Shown here piece after piece: positions 1 to 8,283 of a DNA stretch of 54,487 nt (position 1 is its first letter; every line of letters begins with the position of its first letter). The position numbers were made by a program, and so were the translations under genes. The stretch is from HLUCCA09 sp039189975 (lineage in GTDB: Bacteria; Pseudomonadota; Alphaproteobacteria; Rhodobacterales; Rhodobacteraceae). The notes under the pieces were generated by a model. That model was given only the letters and a program-made list of their open reading frames with translations, was not told where the DNA came from and did not search any database. Where the stretch lies: assembly GCA_039189975.1 (NCBI GenBank), contig JBCCYI010000003.1:1-54487 (forward strand). Reading direction: 5' to 3'.

Positions 1-2
1 AG

Positions 3-95
3 TATGAAGCCCCCGCAGAAACCCCCTACATGTACCATTGCCACATTCTCGAACACGAGGATTGCGGCATGATGGGGCAATTCACGGTCACCTAG
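3..95 (+). CDS. Multicopper oxidase, C-terminal end only (partial)
   Basis: The window opens inside a gene read on the plus strand; only its last 30 codons are present, ending at the TAG at 93-95. They encode YMYHCHILEHEDCGMMGQF followed by TVT. This is the C-terminal copper-ligand motif of multicopper oxidases (HCHxxxHxxxGMM), where the two His of HCH serve the trinuclear centre, the Cys is the type 1 copper ligand and the last Met is the axial ligand. The wording is closest to CueO/CopA-type copper oxidases. The family is known; the exact substrate and the rest of the protein cannot be judged here. The next gene converges from the minus strand about 275 bases away. Confidence 0.85.
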   Translation, partial: YEAPAETPYMYHCHILEHEDCGMMGQFTVT

Positions 96-316
96 GAGAG
101 CCCGCGCCTGCGCCTCCTATCCAGGGATGACTTGGGACGCAGCGCCTCCGCGATCCTCTGGCGGGTCGCAGTGCGCGCCGCAGATCGCCCGTCCCGCACA
201 CCGGCGAGAGGCTTTCGCGGCGCGGCGTCCGAGGCGCGCGCCTTGCCCAACGCTCCGGCGCCACGCCCCGGCACGGGTCCGGCCGTTGGGGCGCGGGGGC
301 GCAGTCTTCAAGGGGG

Positions 317-346
317 AAGAAACGGCGCCCGAAAGCCCGGACGCCG
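317..346 (-). terminator. Probable Rho-independent terminator of the binding-protein operon
   Basis: On the minus strand, about 25 bases after the stop of the binding-protein gene, an interrupted hairpin (outer arms CGGCG/CGCCG, inner arms CCG/CGG) is followed by TTTCTT. It fits the end of the minus-strand operon that runs from 9302 to 371. It faces the end of the multicopper oxidase gene. The rest of 96-370 shows no gene. Confidence 0.55.
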
Positions 347-370
347 CGTTCCTTTGGCGGGCATTAGCGG

Positions 371-1933
371 TTAGCCACAGGTCCACTTCATGGTGTGGAA
401 GTTAAACTCGAAGCTCTGCATCGGCACCCAGGTGAACCCATCAAGGCAGTTGTGGAAAGCCTGTTGCGACCGCTGGGTGAGCAAGAAGACGGCCACCTGA
501 TCGTCGACGAGCTTGCGCTGCAGCGTCTTGTAGATCTCGTTCTGCGCTGCAACATCGCCTGTCATCCGCGCCTCGTCGATCATCGTGTCCACCTCGTCGT
601 TCAGCACCCATTCCATGGACGCCCAGGTGCCGGCCGCGCGGCTGTGATACTGGGTGAAGAAATAGGTGTCGGGCGAGGGATAGGTGGCGCCGTAGAACAC
701 CTGGTTCATATGGGGCGTGGTGTCGACCGTGCCGGCGAGCTCGGTCATCCGATTCCATGGCTCGGGCTTCAGGATCAGGTTGATCCCCACCTGCTCATAG
801 ACGGACTTCTGCAAGAGCGCGATCTCTTCCTCGAAGGCAAGACCGGCGACATACATCATCTCGATGTCGAGCGGCTGCCCGGCATAGGACGACTGCGAGA
901 TGTACTCGCGCGCCTTGTCGAGGTCAAAGACGGGCATCTCGACGTCATCGGGATAGGCGTCGGCAAAGACGGGCGGCATCGGGCCGGACAGCGGCTCGCC
1001 GGGCAAGAGCACCTCGCGGATCGTCTCGTAATCGGTGGCGTAGGCCAGCGCCTTGCGGATGTTGACGTCATCGGTCGGCGGGCGCTGGTTGTTGAGCTTG
1101 AAGTAGAAGTTCGTCGCCGTCGGGTACTCGACGATGCGGTAATCCTCGAGCGCACCAATGCTCTCGTAGGTTTCCAGCGCCTGAGCGTCGGACGACATGG
1201 ACAATGTGCCATTGGCCGCGAGCGCCTTCACGGTGGCCTCCTCGTTCGTCACGACAAAGCGGACCTCGTCGATCGAATCTTCGGCCCAGCCGAGGTGGTA
1301 GCCCTCGTAAGCCTTGATCGTCATCGCTGCACCCCGATCCCAGCTGTCGACCATGAAGGCCCCCGCTCCGATGGAATTGTTGGCGATGAAGTCCTGGGCC
1401 CAGGGGTCTTCGTCGGTCGCGTTTTCCGTCGCCAGATCGGAGTTGACAACAAACAGGATCGGCGTGTTCGTCAGGAACGGCGTATAGACTTCGGAGAGCT
1501 GAAACTGCACCGTCCGCGCGTCGAGCGCGGTGACGCTCTCCGGCGTCAGGACCGTCTCAAAGAGGTAAGAGGGTCCTTCGTTGATCGTCAGCAGGCGCTG
1601 AACCGACCATACGACGTCCTTGGCTTCAACGGGCGAGCCATCCTGAAATGTGGCCCCTTCCTTCAACGTGAACGTGTAGGTGAGCGTGTCCTCGGAGACG
1701 TCCCAGCTCTCAGCCAGAAGGGGCTGGATCGCGCCATCTCCATCCAGCGTGGTGAGCGCCTCATAGAGGTTCACCCCTGCCATATACTCCGTGTAGTCGT
1801 TGATCTTGGCCGGGTCGATCGTGCCGAAGATCTGCACCGCGTTCACGGTCACAACGTTCTGCGCCAGGGCCGGCCCGGCCAGCAAGGCGCCCGCCGCGGT
1901 CGCACCGACGAGGAGGTTTCTCAGCTTTGTCAT
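371..1933 (-). CDS. ABC transporter solute-binding protein, dipeptide/oligopeptide type (SBP_bac_5)
   Basis: A 520-residue periplasmic binding protein. Residues 1-25 are a clear Sec signal ending PALAQ. The mature part has the family 5 solute-binding fold landmarks: an N-terminal stretch with IDPAKINDYTEYMAGVNLYE, then LTYTFTLKEGATFQDGSPVEAKDVVWS, seen here as the usual GVKFHDGTPL-type motif, and a long C-terminal lobe. The length is normal for DppA/OppA relatives. It is the last gene of the operon that begins with the two permeases at 9302, so it most likely supplies substrate to them; the binding-protein gene being last is unusual for Dpp systems, where it is commonly first. The co-transcribed hydantoinase-like and DUF917 genes suggest a cyclic amide, lactam or modified peptide as ligand, but this is inference. 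A terminator lies just downstream. Confidence 0.9.
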   Translation of the reverse strand: MTKLRNLLVGATAAGALLAGPALAQNVVTVNAVQIFGTIDPAKINDYTEYMAGVNLYEALTTLDGDGAIQPLLAESWDVSEDTLTYTFTLKEGATFQDGSPVEAKDVVWSVQRLLTINEGPSYLFETVLTPESVTALDARTVQFQLSEVYTPFLTNTPILFVVNSDLATENATDEDPWAQDFIANNSIGAGAFMVDSWDRGAAMTIKAYEGYHLGWAEDSIDEVRFVVTNEEATVKALAANGTLSMSSDAQALETYESIGALEDYRIVEYPTATNFYFKLNNQRPPTDDVNIRKALAYATDYETIREVLLPGEPLSGPMPPVFADAYPDDVEMPVFDLDKAREYISQSSYAGQPLDIEMMYVAGLAFEEEIALLQKSVYEQVGINLILKPEPWNRMTELAGTVDTTPHMNQVFYGATYPSPDTYFFTQYHSRAAGTWASMEWVLNDEVDTMIDEARMTGDVAAQNEIYKTLQRKLVDDQVAVFLLTQRSQQAFHNCLDGFTWVPMQSFEFNFHTMKWTCG

Positions 1934-1961
1934 AGGGATACTCCGTGTTGGGGGTTGAGGA

Positions 1962-3056
1962 TCAGGACCGTTCGAGGTCTTCTATCGGGGTGTAGGAATG
2001 GGCGTAGCCAAAGTAGCCGGGACCAACGAGTTCGAGCCCATGATCAGACCGCCAGGCCGGATCGCAGGGCAGCCCGAAGACGATCACGCGAAAGCCGTAA
2101 GCCATGGTTTCGGTGGTGATCGGTACGCCGGTTTCGAGATCGAGCAGGCAGATGAGGTCCGGCGTCGTGGCGAGCGGCGTGCCGTCCTGCGCCTCGGCCA
2201 CGAGAAACTCGTTCTGGAAATGCAGCCGCATCGTTCGGCCCTGCCACGCTTCCAGCCCCTCGATTGTGGCCGTGCCGCGGGCAAAACCGCCGGTGGTGCG
2301 GCGGTCAACATCCGTGACACGCCCCTCAAAAAGGCGAAACCCTTTGAGATCCCGGGCCAGGCGGTCGGCCGAGTTTCGGTTGGCGGCGCGTTCCTCGCGG
2401 ACAATCCGGCCTATGGCGTGGATCAGCGAGAGAGACCCGCGCAGTGCACCCTTCTTCGCCTCCGCGCCGGTCATCGGGTAGAGCGCGATCAAGGCGGCGC
2501 CGCCCATGTCGGTGGTGATCGAGCGGGCGAAGCGTTCGGTCGAGAGATTGTCCACCGTCGCAAGCGTCAGCGCATTGCCTTTCTCATCGGCCATCGTCAT
2601 CGGGCAGGCGGAAATCCCCGCCATCGTCATCGACACCATCTGCAGCTCCGGAAAGGCGCGGCCCATCCCGTCGGCATCGACGATCGGCAGGCCGGCCGTG
2701 GCGGCGACAGCGATCGGGATGGTCGAGTTGAGACCCCCCGCTTCGATGCAGAAGATCGCGTCGGCCGCTCGGCCCAGCACCGTCTCCAGCGCGCGTAACG
2801 CCGAAACCGCCTCGTCCCCGCGCGTCAGCTTTTCGAGCATCACCGTGGGCGCCCCCATCATGCAGACCGGGATCACGAGTGCATCGTCGGCCAGATCCGC
2901 GACCTGAACGACAGGCACGGGGCCATGCGCCGCGATGGCCTGCTCTGCCATCAGCCTACCGATGTAAGGATCGCCCCCGCCGCCGGTACCGAGAAAGGCG
3001 CCGCCAAGCGCGATATCGCCCATGTCGTCGTGGGTGATCGTCGTGATTGCGGTCAT
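1962..3056 (-). CDS. DUF917 family protein (second copy)
   Basis: A 364-residue cytoplasmic protein of the DUF917 family, recognised from the N-terminal ALGGAFLGTGGGGDPYIGRL, the central EAGGLNSTIPIAVAA and GLPIVDADGMGRAFPELQM segments, and the C-terminal DLICLLDLETGVPITTE stretch. No signal peptide or membrane segment. Family members are found beside hydantoinase/oxoprolinase-type genes, and a role in hydrolysing or handling cyclic amides is usually assumed without direct proof. Its start codon overlaps the stop of the upstream DUF917 gene by four bases (ATGA), so the two are translationally coupled. The two neighbours are clear paralogues and may form a heteromer. The next gene downstream, the binding protein, starts 28 bases later. 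Confidence 0.88.
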   Translation of the reverse strand: MTAITTITHDDMGDIALGGAFLGTGGGGDPYIGRLMAEQAIAAHGPVPVVQVADLADDALVIPVCMMGAPTVMLEKLTRGDEAVSALRALETVLGRAADAIFCIEAGGLNSTIPIAVAATAGLPIVDADGMGRAFPELQMVSMTMAGISACPMTMADEKGNALTLATVDNLSTERFARSITTDMGGAALIALYPMTGAEAKKGALRGSLSLIHAIGRIVREERAANRNSADRLARDLKGFRLFEGRVTDVDRRTTGGFARGTATIEGLEAWQGRTMRLHFQNEFLVAEAQDGTPLATTPDLICLLDLETGVPITTETMAYGFRVIVFGLPCDPAWRSDHGLELVGPGYFGYAHSYTPIEDLERS

Positions 3057-4174
3057 CTTGGGGCCTCCTGCCCGCGGGCGTCCATCGGGTGGAAGGTGAG
3101 TTCGGGATAGCCAAAGGCGGCGGGGCCAACGACCGCAAGCGCCTCAGGCGTGCGCAACAGCGCGTGGCACGGCAGTCCCAGGACAGCGATGCGCTGGCCG
3201 TAGCGCAGCATCTCGGTCGTGATCGGGTGGCCGGTGTCGGCATCGAGCACCACGATCAGGTCGGGCACACAGACCTCGACGCGGTCATTCCGGCGAAACA
3301 CCAGAAACTCGTTCTGCAGGTCAATCCGGCCCGTGTCGCCCTCGTCGGCGCCGAACCCCTCCAGTGTCAGATGCCCGACGGCGAAGCCACCCTTCAGGTG
3401 TCGCTCCAGGTCGACGATCTTGGCCGTCATCAAGAGGCGCCCGTTCTCCTGATCAATAACGGCCCGCACAGGATCTCGGTGTTGGGCGTTTGCATCGATC
3501 ACGGCGCGACCGAGATGCAGCGCCTGGGTGACAGTTCCGGGGATCGCCGCGCGCTTCACGAACGCGCCGCGCATCGGCGCCTGGGCCAGACCGGCCGCAG
3601 CCCCCATCGCAACCACACTGGCGCGCGCAAGATCCTCCAGCCATTTGTCGGTGGGTGTCGTACGAAAGACGACCACGTTGCCCTTCTCGTCCGCCATCGC
3701 AGCCGGAGCCGAGCGCTGACCGTAGATCGACCATGTGATCATTTGCATTTCGGGGAACGCACGCCCCATCCCATCGCCATCCACGACCGGCAGCCCGGCC
3801 TGCGCCGCCGTCAGCATCGGCTCCATGGAATTGGCCCCGCCGATCTCGGCGGAGATTAGCGCGTCGGCCTTGGCGCCCACCTCCTCCTCGACCGCCCGCA
3901 GCGCCCGGAGACACTCCTCCCCCTGCTCGATCTTCTCGACGCCGACAACCGGCGCCCCAATCCCGCCCAACGAGACCACCAGCGCGTCATCGGGCAACTC
4001 ATGCAGCGGGATCACAGGGATGCGCCGACCTTTGCGCAACTCCTCGCGGCAGCGAAGCTTGCCGATATAGGGGTTGCCGCCGCCGCCCGTGCCGAGGATC
4101 GCAGCGCCGATCTCGATGGCGTCGAGATCTTCCAATGTCACCTCGCGGAGCGGAGGATGCGTCGTGTCAGGCAT
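3053..4174 (-). CDS. DUF917 family protein (first copy)
   Basis: A 373-residue DUF917 protein with the same landmarks as its downstream neighbour: IEIGAAILGTGGGGNPYIGKL near residues 20-40, SAEIGGANSMEPMLTA and GLPVVDGDGMGRAFPEMQM in the middle, and VPDLIVVLDADTGHPITTEML near the end. No export signal. Its ATG lies inside the last codons of the hydantoinase-A-like gene (8-base overlap), and its own stop overlaps the start of the next copy, so the three enzymes are made as a coupled set. The tandem arrangement looks like an old duplication with divergence. Chemistry is not established for the family; a role with the HyuA-like ATPase in opening cyclic amides is the simplest guess. Confidence 0.88.
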   Translation of the reverse strand: MPDTTHPPLREVTLEDLDAIEIGAAILGTGGGGNPYIGKLRCREELRKGRRIPVIPLHELPDDALVVSLGGIGAPVVGVEKIEQGEECLRALRAVEEEVGAKADALISAEIGGANSMEPMLTAAQAGLPVVDGDGMGRAFPEMQMITWSIYGQRSAPAAMADEKGNVVVFRTTPTDKWLEDLARASVVAMGAAAGLAQAPMRGAFVKRAAIPGTVTQALHLGRAVIDANAQHRDPVRAVIDQENGRLLMTAKIVDLERHLKGGFAVGHLTLEGFGADEGDTGRIDLQNEFLVFRRNDRVEVCVPDLIVVLDADTGHPITTEMLRYGQRIAVLGLPCHALLRTPEALAVVGPAAFGYPELTFHPMDARGQEAPR

Positions 4175-5705
4175 GCATCGACCCCACGACCTTCAGGCGA
4201 ATGCGCGTGGCGTCCCCCGGCAGATAGGCAAGCGGCACGTCTTCCTGATCGAGAACCTCAATGCTCTCCGGTGCGGCTCCGGCGGCGATCGCCTTCTCGG
4301 TAGCCTCCCTTCGGGCCTCGGCCAATGCCTCCTCCCGCGTGGTGGCGGCGAGGGAAAAGATCCTGTCGACCTCGCCCGAAATCTGACCGATGGCCGCGCC
4401 CACCGCGTTGGCGACCGAGAAGTGATTGGGCCGGACGACTGGAAGGTCGCCCACCTTTTGCGGCATCAGGATAGAGCCGCCACCCACAGCGAGAATCGGG
4501 ATCGGGGCGGGCGACACCCGCATCCGCTCCACCGCGTTGAGGATCATCTCGTCGATGCGGGCCTTGGCGGTTGCAAGGAGGCTGGCCTCCAGCTCCGCCA
4601 CCGCGCGACCATCGCCGACCTGGGCCAGCCCCAGCGCGGTGACCACGTCGGTCGTTGTCAGGGTGGTGCCGCCAAAGACCAGAGCCTCCTCGAGGATGCG
4701 GAAGCCGACCGACGTGGGCCCGACAGTTGCGCCGCCGTCAAGGACCAGGGTGCCGCCGCCGAGCGCAATGGAATAGACGTCCGGCATGCGAAAGTTCGTC
4801 CGCACGCCGCCGACATCGACGGTGGTGCTGGCCTGGCGCGGAAAGCCCTTCACCAAGGCGCCCACATCCGTCGTCGTTCCGCCGATGTCGACCACGATCG
4901 CATCCGCCTCGCCCGAGAGGAATGACGCCCCGCGCATCGAATTGGTCGGCCCCGAGGCGAAGGTCAGCACCGGGTAGGCCCGCACGAAGTCGCGGTTCAT
5001 CAAGGTGCCGTCGTTTTGCGTGATGTAGTAGGGGCAGCTCAGCCCCACCTGTTCGAGCGCCGTGCCGAAGGCTGCGACCGTGCGGCGTGACAGGGCGCGG
5101 AGCGATGCGTTCATGATCGCAGCATTCTCGCGCTCGAGGATGCCGAGGCGGCCAATCTCGGACGACAGGGTAAAGTCGGCATCGGGGAGCCGCTTGGCCA
5201 GTTGCTCCATCGCCTGCCGTTCCATCGCATCATTGACCGGCGAAAAAACTGACGAGATCGCAACGCTCTCAATCCCTGCGGCCCCGATTTCGGCAGCGAT
5301 CGCATCGAGCTCGGCCATGTCGAGGGCATTGATCTCGCGCCCGTCGAATTCGTGCCCGCCCTTGGCCATCCAGAACCGGCCCCCCACGGCCTCGCGGATG
5401 TCATCGGGCCAGTCGACCATCGGCGGCAGGCATTGCGCCGCCGGAAGGCACAGGCGCAGCGCCGCGACACGTGCCAGATGCCGCCGCTCCACCACCGCAT
5501 TGACGAAGTGTGTCGTGCCGATCATCACTGCAGAGACCTTGTCCGCCGGGACGCCCGATTGCCCCAGCGCATCCACGATGCTCGCCGCGACCCCGCTCAT
5601 GACGTCCTCGGTGGTGGGAGACTTCACGCCCGACAGGATCGTGTCGCCCTCCATCACCACCGCGTCGGTATTCGTGCCGCCCACATCTACGCCAATGCGA
5701 AACAT
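4167..5705 (-). CDS. Hydantoinase A/oxoprolinase-like ASKHA ATPase, short form
   Basis: A 512-residue protein of the hydantoinase A/oxoprolinase family. The ATP-site motifs of the ASKHA fold are visible: GVDVGGTNTDAV at residues 4-15 (phosphate 1), VVDIGGTTTDVGAL near residue 264 (phosphate 2 type), and PILAVGGGSIL near residue 415. Known relatives couple ATP hydrolysis to ring opening of 5-oxoproline, hydantoins or lactams. Most HyuA proteins are nearly 700 residues and work with HyuB; this one is the short form and no HyuB is present. Instead two DUF917 genes follow directly. Its ATG overlaps the stop of the ABC ATPase gene (TAATG) behind a good GGAGGAG ribosome site. Substrate unknown; a compound brought in by the adjacent importer is likely. 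Confidence 0.88.
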   Translation of the reverse strand: MFRIGVDVGGTNTDAVVMEGDTILSGVKSPTTEDVMSGVAASIVDALGQSGVPADKVSAVMIGTTHFVNAVVERRHLARVAALRLCLPAAQCLPPMVDWPDDIREAVGGRFWMAKGGHEFDGREINALDMAELDAIAAEIGAAGIESVAISSVFSPVNDAMERQAMEQLAKRLPDADFTLSSEIGRLGILERENAAIMNASLRALSRRTVAAFGTALEQVGLSCPYYITQNDGTLMNRDFVRAYPVLTFASGPTNSMRGASFLSGEADAIVVDIGGTTTDVGALVKGFPRQASTTVDVGGVRTNFRMPDVYSIALGGGTLVLDGGATVGPTSVGFRILEEALVFGGTTLTTTDVVTALGLAQVGDGRAVAELEASLLATAKARIDEMILNAVERMRVSPAPIPILAVGGGSILMPQKVGDLPVVRPNHFSVANAVGAAIGQISGEVDRIFSLAATTREEALAEARREATEKAIAAGAAPESIEVLDQEDVPLAYLPGDATRIRLKVVGSMHA

Positions 5706-7411
5706 TAAGCTCCTCCCAGCGCGGTCGTGGGGTTGAGCACCGCCGCGCGTTCTTCCTTGCTGACTTTCGGTTTGAGCGCCTCCGCCGCGTCCGTCGTGAC
5801 CGGGATCGCGGAGAGAAGCGCGCGGGTGTAGGCGTGCCGAGGCGCACCGAAGACCTCGGCCACCGGCCCTTCCTCGACGATCTCGCCGCGCAGCATCACG
5901 CCGACGCGATTGCAGAAATTGCGCATGAGCGAGAGATCGTGGCTGATGAAGAGATAGGTCAGATCGAACGCGTCCCGCAGCCGGTGCAGGAGGTCGATCA
6001 CCGTCGATTGCACCAGCACGTCGAGCGCCGAAGTGGGCTCATCGAGCACCAGGATCTTCGGACCCACGGACAGCGCCCGGGCAATGGCAACGCGCTGCTT
6101 CTGTCCGCCGGAGAGCTCATGGGGATACATGTTGGCCATGTCGCGCGGCAGGTCGACCATCTCCAGAAGCTCGGCGATGCGGGGGGGGATTCCGCTCGGC
6201 TCATAGCCGGTAAACTTGAGCGGCACGGCGATCTGATCTGCCACCGTGCGGCGAGGATTCAGCGACGAACCGGGGTTCTGATAGACAATCTGGATGCGCT
6301 TGCGGAACGCGGTCGTGCCCGCAGTGTCGCTGGTGGGCTGACCGTCAACGACCACACGTCCCAGGCTCGGCTCGACGAGGCCCAGCACCATCTTGGCCAG
6401 AGTGGTTTTGCCCGATCCGCTTTCGCCCGCGAGCCCGTAAATGTCGCCGGGCATCACGTCGAGCGACACGTCACTGACGGCGCGGACATCGCTGCGCTTC
6501 TGGTTGAAGAGGCCACCGCGGATCGTGAAATCCTTGGAGACCGCCTGCACCGAGATCGCGGGATCACGTTCCGTATGCGCGTTGACGGTGGTCTGGACAT
6601 CCGGCCCATAGAGCGGCGGAACCGCCGCCATCAGGCGCGTCGTGTACGGGTGTTCGGGAGCGCGGAAGATCGCATCGCGCGGTCCGCTTTCGACAATCCG
6701 CCCCTTCTCCATCACGTACACCCGGTCGGCCATCTCGCGGACGACCCCGAGGTTGTGCGTGATCAGCAGCAACGAAAGCCCCTCTTCGGCGACAAGCCGG
6801 TTCAGCAGGGCCAGGATCTCGTCCTGCGTGGTGACGTCGAGGGCGGTGCCCGGCTCGTCCGCGATGAGGAGCCGCGGCTTGTTCAGCAGCGCCATGCCGA
6901 TCAGAACGCGCTGCCGCATCCCGCCCGACAGCATGACCGGGTAGCTCTCCAGGATCCGCGCGCCCTGCGGCAGCTGCACCTTGGCCAACGTATCGACGAT
7001 ATGGGCGCGACGGTCGGCCCGACCGCGCGCGATACCGAGACGGACATCGGCATAGCGCACGATGTCGTCCATCTGCCGCCCAATCGTGAGCACGGGATTG
7101 AACTACAGCATCGGGTCCTGCAACACGATCGAGATACCGGCCCCCTTGAGCCTGTTGCGCTCCATCTTGCTCAGATCGAGGAGCGAACGCCCATCGTAGT
7201 GGATCGTCCCTCGCTCCACCTCGCCCGGTGGCATCGGCAAAGTGCCGATGATGGTGCGCATCGTCACCGTCTTGCCGGAGCCCGACTGGCCGATCAGCGA
7301 GACGCGCTCGCCCGGATCGACATGCATAGAGACGTCGTGCAGCACCTGGCGATACTGACCGTAGGCGCGGAAGCCGATGGTCAGGCCGCGGATATCCAGC
7401 AACGGGGTCAA
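5705..7411 (-). pseudogene. Fused double ABC ATPase (DppD-DppF type) interrupted by an in-frame amber codon
   Basis: One reading frame of about 568 codons encodes two peptide-type ABC ATPase modules in tandem. Module 1 starts at a TTG (7411-7409) overlapping the permease stop and has Walker A GQSGSGKT, the Q-loop ending LQDPML, the signature LSGGMRQR and Walker B LLIADEP. Module 2 has Walker A GESGSGKT, Q-loop YQNPGSSLNPR, signature LSGGQKQR and Walker B LVLDEP, then a C-terminal oligopeptide-transporter tail. A TAG at 7105-7103 splits the frame exactly where relatives read DPMLSFNPV, so a single TCG to TAG change (Ser to stop) explains it; the frame is otherwise intact. If real, the product would stop after about 102 residues, though a GTG at 7093 could restart translation without module 1's Walker A. 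A read error or readthrough is possible. Confidence 0.85.
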
Positions 7412-8283
7412 AGCTCGACGTCCAGCATATCGCGCAATCCGTCGCCGAGCAGGTTGAAACCCAGGATCGCATAGAGGATCGCCAGGCCCGGCATCACCGC
7501 CTGCCACCACATCTCCGGCATGTATTCCGCGCCCGTTGCGACCATCGTGCCGAGGTCCGGCGTCGGGGGTTGGATGCCAAGGCCGAGAAACGACAGCGAC
7601 GCGCCGAAGAGGATGACGAAGCCTGCGTCGAGCGAGATCTTGACCGCGATGGCCGAGATGCAATTGGGCAGAAGTTCGCGAAACAGGATGTGGCTGTGCG
7701 AGGCACCGGCGAGCTTGGCGGCCTCTACGTAATCCTCGTTCATCTGCGCTTTGACGATCCGGTAGATGAGCCGCGTGTGCCACGTCCACCACAGCAGCGT
7801 GATGGCAATCATCGCATTGACAAGGTTGGGCGACAGAACCGCTGTGATGGCCAGCGCCATCGCAAGCGGCGGCAGGGCCAGCATGATATCGGTGAACCGC
7901 ATGATGATGGTTTCGGTCCATCCCCCGAAATACCCGGCCAGCAGCCCCAAGAGCACGCCGAAGGGCACAGCGACACCCAGCACGCCAAGCACGAGCCCAA
8001 GCGAGACGCGATAGCCGAAGATCACGCGGGAGAAGACGTCGCGCCCCACATTGTCGGTCCCCATCGGGTGGTCCCATGAAGGCGGGGCGTGACGGTTGCG
8101 GAAGTCGACGAAACTCCCGGCGCTTTCGGGGGATGGCGCAAGCCATGGCGCGAGGATTGCGGCCAGGATCACGCTGAGTACGATCACCGCGCCGACCATC
8201 GCCGCGGGGTTGCGCGTGAAACGGTAGAGCGCCATCTGCCGCGAGGTGAGCACGCGTTCCCCGCCGGGAGAGGCCACGCTCAT
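7408..8283 (-). CDS. Dipeptide/oligopeptide-type ABC transporter permease (DppC-like)
   Basis: A 291-residue inner-membrane permease. It has one N-terminal membrane segment (VGAVIVLSVILAAILAPWLA), the DppC/OppC hallmark HPMGTDNVGRDVFSRVIFG near residues 70-90, several further membrane helices, and the cytoplasmic EAA loop around EAAKLAGASHSHILFRELLPN that docks on the ATPase. The ATG at 8283 is chosen because it overlaps the DppB-like stop (ATGA); a longer open frame upstream lies inside that gene and is not used. The stop overlaps the likely TTG start of the ATPase. With DppB it forms the transmembrane pore; the substrate is set by the binding protein at 371-1933. Confidence 0.93.
   Translation of the reverse strand: MSVASPGGERVLTSRQMALYRFTRNPAAMVGAVIVLSVILAAILAPWLAPSPESAGSFVDFRNRHAPPSWDHPMGTDNVGRDVFSRVIFGYRVSLGLVLGVLGVAVPFGVLLGLLAGYFGGWTETIIMRFTDIMLALPPLAMALAITAVLSPNLVNAMIAITLLWWTWHTRLIYRIVKAQMNEDYVEAAKLAGASHSHILFRELLPNCISAIAVKISLDAGFVILFGASLSFLGLGIQPPTPDLGTMVATGAEYMPEMWWQAVMPGLAILYAILGFNLLGDGLRDMLDVEL

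Noticed and set aside
395..2119. Long plus-strand open frame of 574 codons opposite the binding-protein gene
   Set aside because: It is Arg/His/Gly-rich and is the antisense shadow of the binding-protein and DUF917 genes; there is no ribosome site or family match.
7103..7105. Pyrrolysine or selenocysteine as meaning of the in-frame stop
   Set aside because: The codon is TAG, so selenocysteine does not apply, and pyrrolysine use is not known in this group; relatives have Ser there.
5834..7474. Plus-strand open frame of 546 codons across the ABC ATPase
   Set aside because: It is antisense to the double ATPase frame, which has perfect ABC motifs; high GC keeps antisense frames open.
7103..8146. 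A 347-codon frame starting inside the DppC gene and ending at the amber codon
   Set aside because: Its first 245 codons are an out-of-frame reading of the permease gene; only the part after 7411 is real and belongs to the ATPase.
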